64,000 nt of DNA, from contig NC_089563.1 of NCBI RefSeq assembly GCF_040115645.1, positions 930,001 through 994,000 on the forward strand, given 5' to 3'. The translations under genes were made by a program, and so were the position numbers. The notes beneath the pieces are model-generated. The model saw only the letters and a program-made list of their open reading frames with translations. It did not search any database and was not told the DNA's origin. This DNA is from Euwallacea fornicatus (taxonomy: Eukaryota > Arthropoda > Insecta > Coleoptera > Curculionidae). Below are positions 60,047 through 64,000 of this stretch, piece after piece. Each line of letters starts with the position of its first letter. Within the stretch, counting starts at the first letter, position 1.

Positions 60047-60559
60047 TATAAATACGAATGTTTGAAGAAACGATTAAGAATTGAATTTTTCACATTTTAT
60101 ATTTTAAAGATGGTTTTGCACAAGGAGAAATCTCCATTACTTTATTGGTGTCTATGCTCTGAGAGATGATTTGCTATAATTTATCTGATAATTCCATTGC
60201 TTCAAATTAAAGAAGCAGCAGGTGTTACTAAATATACGATAGATTAAGGAAATCTTATTTTGATTATTACATACGCAATATTCGATCTAATGACATAAAA
60301 ATCTCCTGTTAAATACATGGTATTATTTAAGGAAGTGGCCAAACTTCCAAGAGTGATTGACGAGTCCTAAGATGAAAAGTTTATATAAGCATTGGTCGGG
60401 TAATGTTTTTTTTTTCAAGATACAGGATGGCACATTTTTTTAAATCGTTTTTTCAAGAAAAGGTTATTCACTTAGCCTAATGTGTTAAAATGTAGGCATG
60501 TTATTTATGGTTATCATTGTTATTTATGCGTTACTAATTTTTTTAAAGCTTTTATAATT

Positions 60560-60770
60560 ATTTCACATCGACCACAGCCATGGCCATACAGGCTCCCGGA
60601 TTTAAGTCCGTTAGATTTTTTCCTTTGGGTGCATAAAAAGTCCTGCATTTATAGAATTTCGGTTAAAACAGAACAACAATTTATCCAGCAGATGCGGAAT
60701 CGATCTAACCAGATAAAATATACACCGGGAACATTTTGACGTGTTTGGCAATCGATGTTAAAATGAGCTA
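60560..60770 (+). pseudogene. Transposase C-terminus in element K
   Basis: The reading contains WPYRLPDLSPLDFFLWVHKK, then TEQQFIQQMRNRSNQIKYTP, a stop at 60737-60739, and VGGEHLQQPL. This is the terminal catalytic box plus tail of DD41D-type transposases. As in B and D2, only the C-terminal portion is retained. Confidence 0.75.
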
Positions 60771-61036
60771 ATGTTGACATGAAAGTTGGAGGAGAACATT
60801 TACAACAACCATTGTAAGTTTCGTGTTATTTATTGTTAAATATTTTTTACCAAAAAAAGCATACATTTTGTTCAAGAGTAGTTTTAATGAAGCGGTTTTC
60901 TCGTTAGATATTTCTTAAATTTTTCCTGTGCACGCAACTAGGAAACCGGGACAAAAAACTTTCAGCTCATAGGATTCCTTCGCTGTACTTAAAAAACTGT
61001 CACCAAATTTCAACACCATATTACATACGCCATATA

Positions 61037-63002
61037 CAGTGTGATCCATTTTCTTTTTAGGTCAATTTGTAAAAAGTTTATTGATTGTGCGTCTTAACCC
61101 GGATTTTTTTTAATTATAGAGCTTGATAAACTGTACATTTTGAGCAAAAATGGCCTGGTTGATATAATATTGAAGGCCTACTATGACAGTTTCTAGGAGC
61201 TAAATTTTAATAAATCATATTAGCGATTTTTTTAGAAATAATCTGTGCGCGCCACTGGATTGATCACTTCTCAAAACAGGCCGTAAAAAATTTGAATGAA
61301 AAATTTTGAATAATAACAATTTTGTAGAAGAATTAAAAATGCACACCAGGTATTTACTTATTTTAAAAAATTTATAGTTTATAACAACTTAGTTATAGTC
61401 TTAGCCTTATACAGAACAAATGAAACAAAGAAAAAATGTAAATTACAATCACAAGAAACAATTAAATTTTTGTAATTTCTACCAAGCTATTATTTTCTCC
61501 AATACACTTATCATTTCTTTTGCGTATGTTCAAAATTACATTTCGTATTTGCTGTGGAGTAATTTTCACACAAGTACGGATTATTCTAATGTGTAGTTCT
61601 TGTAAATTTTGGGGTCTTGACTTATACACTTTTTCTTTAAGTAAAAACCAAAGAAAAAATTTCTAACGGGGGTTAAGTCCGGGGATCTCGGTGGCCACTC
61701 AGACGAAGAACTGTTCCGCCCTATACAACAGTTTTCGAAATTTTCATTTAGTCAATTTCTTATCAAACGAGCATTATGAATAGGACTACCATCTAACTGT
61801 AACTTTAAATTACGGCGGTATCTTCATGGTAAATAATCTAATGCGTTCCTAAACTCATTTTCAAAAAAATTTAGAAGCCCAACGGCATTCAAATTACCGT
61901 CAAAGAAAAAGGGACCAATTATTCTGTCGCATGGTATTCCACACCAAACGTTAATTTTTTGAGAATATTGTCTTCTTACATTTATGATGAATTCTGGATT
62001 TTTAGCTGACGAGTTACGGCAATTTGAACTCGAAACCACCCCATTTGTGGTAAAGGTCGCTTCGTCGGTGAACAAAATCTCGTTTAAAAAGTTACCATTG
62101 TTTAGGTATTCTTCTTGCAGCCAATAGCAAAATTCTAATCTGTTTTCTTTATCTCCTGGTTCCAACGTATGGAAAAGTTTTGGCTTAAAAGCTTTTATTT
62201 TGCTTTGTCTCAGGCATCGTCTTATACTTTTTCTGGATATGTTAAGGTCCAAACCAGCCATTCTAACATTGTTTCGGGGATTGTCGTTAAAATATTGCAA
62301 AATTTGGTTGTTATTTAGAAAAAGTCTACAAAGCCCATTTTGCCTCGTTTTAAGCAAATTTTTGGAAACCGATCCAGTTTCATCGAAAATGTTCCGTATG
62401 CGTTGCGCAGTACTTCGACTTACCGGTCTATCTGGATGTCTGATGTTGAATTCTGCAGTCTGCCGCAGGTTCTGCTGCCGAGCGCACGTTGACGCCAACA
62501 ATACGAACAATTTCTGTTTGTTCTGTTACACTTAAATTTTCCATTATTGTCATGATTAATAATTTAATTTGTTTTAAGCACGAACAAGTTCTGATATCGA
62601 TGTTGATGTTTGTTGCGTTTGTTTGACAGTTAAACACTTCGCTTGTTCTCCATAGCGCACTATGAATTATTGAAAATAAATAAGTACCGAGGGGGCATTT
62701 TTGATTCTCCTACAAAATCGTTATTACTCAAAATTTTTCATTTAAATTTTGTACAAGACCGTTTTGAGGGGTGGTCAATCTAGTGGCGTGCACAGATTTT
62801 TTCTTAAAAAATCGCTAATATGATTTATTAAAATTTAGCTCCTAGAAACTGTCACAGTAGGCCTTGAATTTTATATCAGTCGGACCATTTTCGCTGAAAA
62901 TGAGCAGTTTATCAAGCTCTATAATTAAAAAAAAAGTCCGGGCTAAACCGCACAATCAATAAACTTTTTACAGACTGGCCCCAAAACAAATGGGTCACAC
63001 TG
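61037..63002 (-). mobile_element. TA element L, near full-length, nested in K
   Basis: The element is 1966 bp, with left end CAGTGTGATCCATTTTCTTT and right end inverse CAGTGTGACCCATTTGTTTT. Arms of about 300 bp share TGTAAAAAGTTTATTGATTG, the AGCTTGATAAACTG block, AGGCCTACTATGACAG-like and TTTAATAAATCATATTAGCG. TA-rich flanks (CATATA and TATATA). Carries the most complete transposase of this type in the window, on the minus strand. Confidence 0.92.
61462..62544 (-). pseudogene. DD41D-type Tc1/mariner transposase in element L
   Basis: Nearly complete. Start ATG 62544 (MENLSVTEQTEIVRIVG), then a frameshift near 62500 into a long open part (62510-61824). That part reads NLRQTAEFNIRHPDRPVSRS and TAQRIRNIFDETGSV (first HTH), MAGLDLNISRKSIRRCLRQS (second HTH), ILFTDEATFTTNGVVS (first catalytic Asp) and INVWCGIPCDRIIGPFFFDG. 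Past the stop at 61824 it continues KLQLDGSPIHNARLIRN (second Asp), a TGA, and EWPPRSPDLTPVRNFFFGF. Counting from the Asp of LDG, the catalytic position after 41 residues is Arg here instead of Asp. The tail ends RNDKCIGENNSLVEITKI at 61462. About 360 codons in total. Confidence 0.85.
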
Positions 63003-63188
63003 TATATACGCCCTCGTGTTATTTGTTTTTTTTTTTCAAATTAATATATAACGATTAAAAAAAAAGTTTGACGCTCTGTTTCTTGAAAATCAAGCATTAC
63101 CGGGCCTATGTTTATACAAACTTTTCGTTTTAGAACCACTCGCAGAATTACCCCTTGAAGATCGGCCACGTACTTAAATAACGCATTC

Positions 63189-64000
63189 CATAATGTCCCT
63201 ATCCTGTTTTATAATTTTCCTATAAATTTTGAACAAACATACACTACATACGACGACTACCTAATCAGCATAATATGAGTGGGTTTCCCGAAGATGGCAA
63301 ACAATGCAAAATTGTAGCTCTAGCTCGGATTTAAATTGTCTGTTTAGTTAAATTATTCACACAATTTCGAATGGAGGTACTTCCCATTCTACGGATGGTA
63401 AATAACTTCGATGAATTACAAGCCACGTCGGAGATGTAAGAAACACGATGTTGTTACAAAAGAGTTGGGAAACAATGCTTCTGAGAAGACTAATTTGGTG
63501 GGTATTGTTAGTTGGTATTTTTAACTCATTTCCAATGCTGGCATTAAACATTTTGATTTAACCAATTAGTGTTGCTCATTTTGATAAATTTCCCCAGTAC
63601 AGTCGACAAAATGAATTTATTTGTTTTATAGTTAATGGGTTTCTAATTATTCTATAGCCCATACATGCATAATGCGTGTATAAATGCGATTTTGAGATCG
63701 AATTGCAAATTTACATTAATGTTGGTTAATAAATGAAATGGAGGGTGGGGGGCGTTCAACAGCACAATAATTTCATTTCAATGACATTGCGAAAATTTTG
63801 CAAACTGCATTATTGTACCTTACTTATACAACGAAACTGACATCTGCCCTGATGAAAAATACATTCGATCGTCTGAGTTAAAAATGATTTGATCACCAGC
63901 CCGAGGCTGGTTGAAGAAGTCAACAAATTTTTCCATGAAATATTTGGCCTTTATGCTAGAATCACAAGGAACGGCTTAACGCAGCACAACGTCCCATACG
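63189..64000. other. Unannotated DNA
   Basis: No gene or repeat recognised to the end of the window. Confidence 0.45.

Larger units (their letters stand above)
60316..63188 (+). mobile_element. TA element K hosting element L
   Basis: The left end (CATGGTATTATTTAAGGAAG, decayed) and the right end inverse (GAATGCGTTATTTAAGTACG) share GTGGCC, TTCAAGGG-like, AAAAGTTTATATAA/GTTTGTATAAAC and GGTAATG blocks with each other and with element J. Without L the element is about 0.9 kb and keeps a transposase C-terminus. Its termini have lost the CAGGGTG motif, so it is old; L inserted later near its right arm. Confidence 0.7.

Noticed and set aside
1..64000. CRISPR arrays, operons, riboswitches, bacterial promoters
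   Set aside because: Sequence character and element content are those of a eukaryotic (insect) nuclear genome; nothing of the kind was seen.

Overview
The window looks like gene-poor nuclear DNA of an insect. By eye it is AT-rich, has no long intact open reading frames, and is full of decayed transposons of kinds typical of insect genomes: mariner, Tc1, DD41D-type Tc1/mariner relatives, Merlin, pogo/Tigger, BEL/Pao, and R1-clade and Jockey-like LINEs. The mass of short TA-flanked elements with CAGGGTG-type ends, and short CCTAA/TTAGG-like tracts, would fit a beetle. Species and order are inference, not something the sequence proves. No tRNA, rRNA, CRISPR array or bacterial operon was seen.

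Layout. 0-6.3 kb: two foldback elements, then a 2.5 kb Merlin element with 200-bp terminal inverted repeats (TIRs) and an 8-bp target-site duplication, itself split by a 624-bp DD41D-type derivative (family B). 7.1-8.8 kb: minus-strand Tc1 pseudogene and a foldback element. 10.8-13.3 kb: weak plus-strand ORF, two minus-strand segments that look like real spliced exons, and a solo arm of family D. 17.5-19.2 kb: Jockey-like reverse transcriptase split by a mariner. 20.2-23.4 kb: element E, with element D2 nested in its right arm and an unidentified GC-rich core. 23.6-24.2 kb: BEL/Pao integrase C-terminus. 25-28.5 kb: foldback elements F, G and H. 28.5-29.4 kb: small unrecognised ORFs and a third candidate minus-strand exon. 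30.2-33.6 kb: two more copies of family B. 34.1-36.5 kb: internally deleted R1-clade LINE. 37.8-40.4 kb: pogo/Tigger element containing a second copy of that LINE. 41-46 kb: almost nothing recognisable. 46.2-51.3 kb: elements J, O and N. 52.8-54.9 kb: second copy of the mariner, then inverted-repeat family I. 58.1-63.2 kb: elements M and K, with L nested inside K.

No set of genes here forms a pathway. The unifying feature is a large group of TA-flanked elements ending CA(G/A)(G/A)GTG, with arms from about 130 to 450 bp. Several carry remnants of one transposase type (FTDE motif, a later catalytic Asp, and an SPDLTPLD box whose last Asp lies 41 residues downstream as counted here). The group includes near-full copies (L, M, N), deletion derivatives that keep only the transposase C-terminus (B, D, K) and pure foldbacks (A1, C, F, H, J, O). 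Five nested insertions give a relative chronology. The best candidates for host coding sequence are three short minus-strand exons near 11.8, 13.1 and 29.3 kb, so much of the window may be intronic or intergenic DNA of one or more minus-strand genes.
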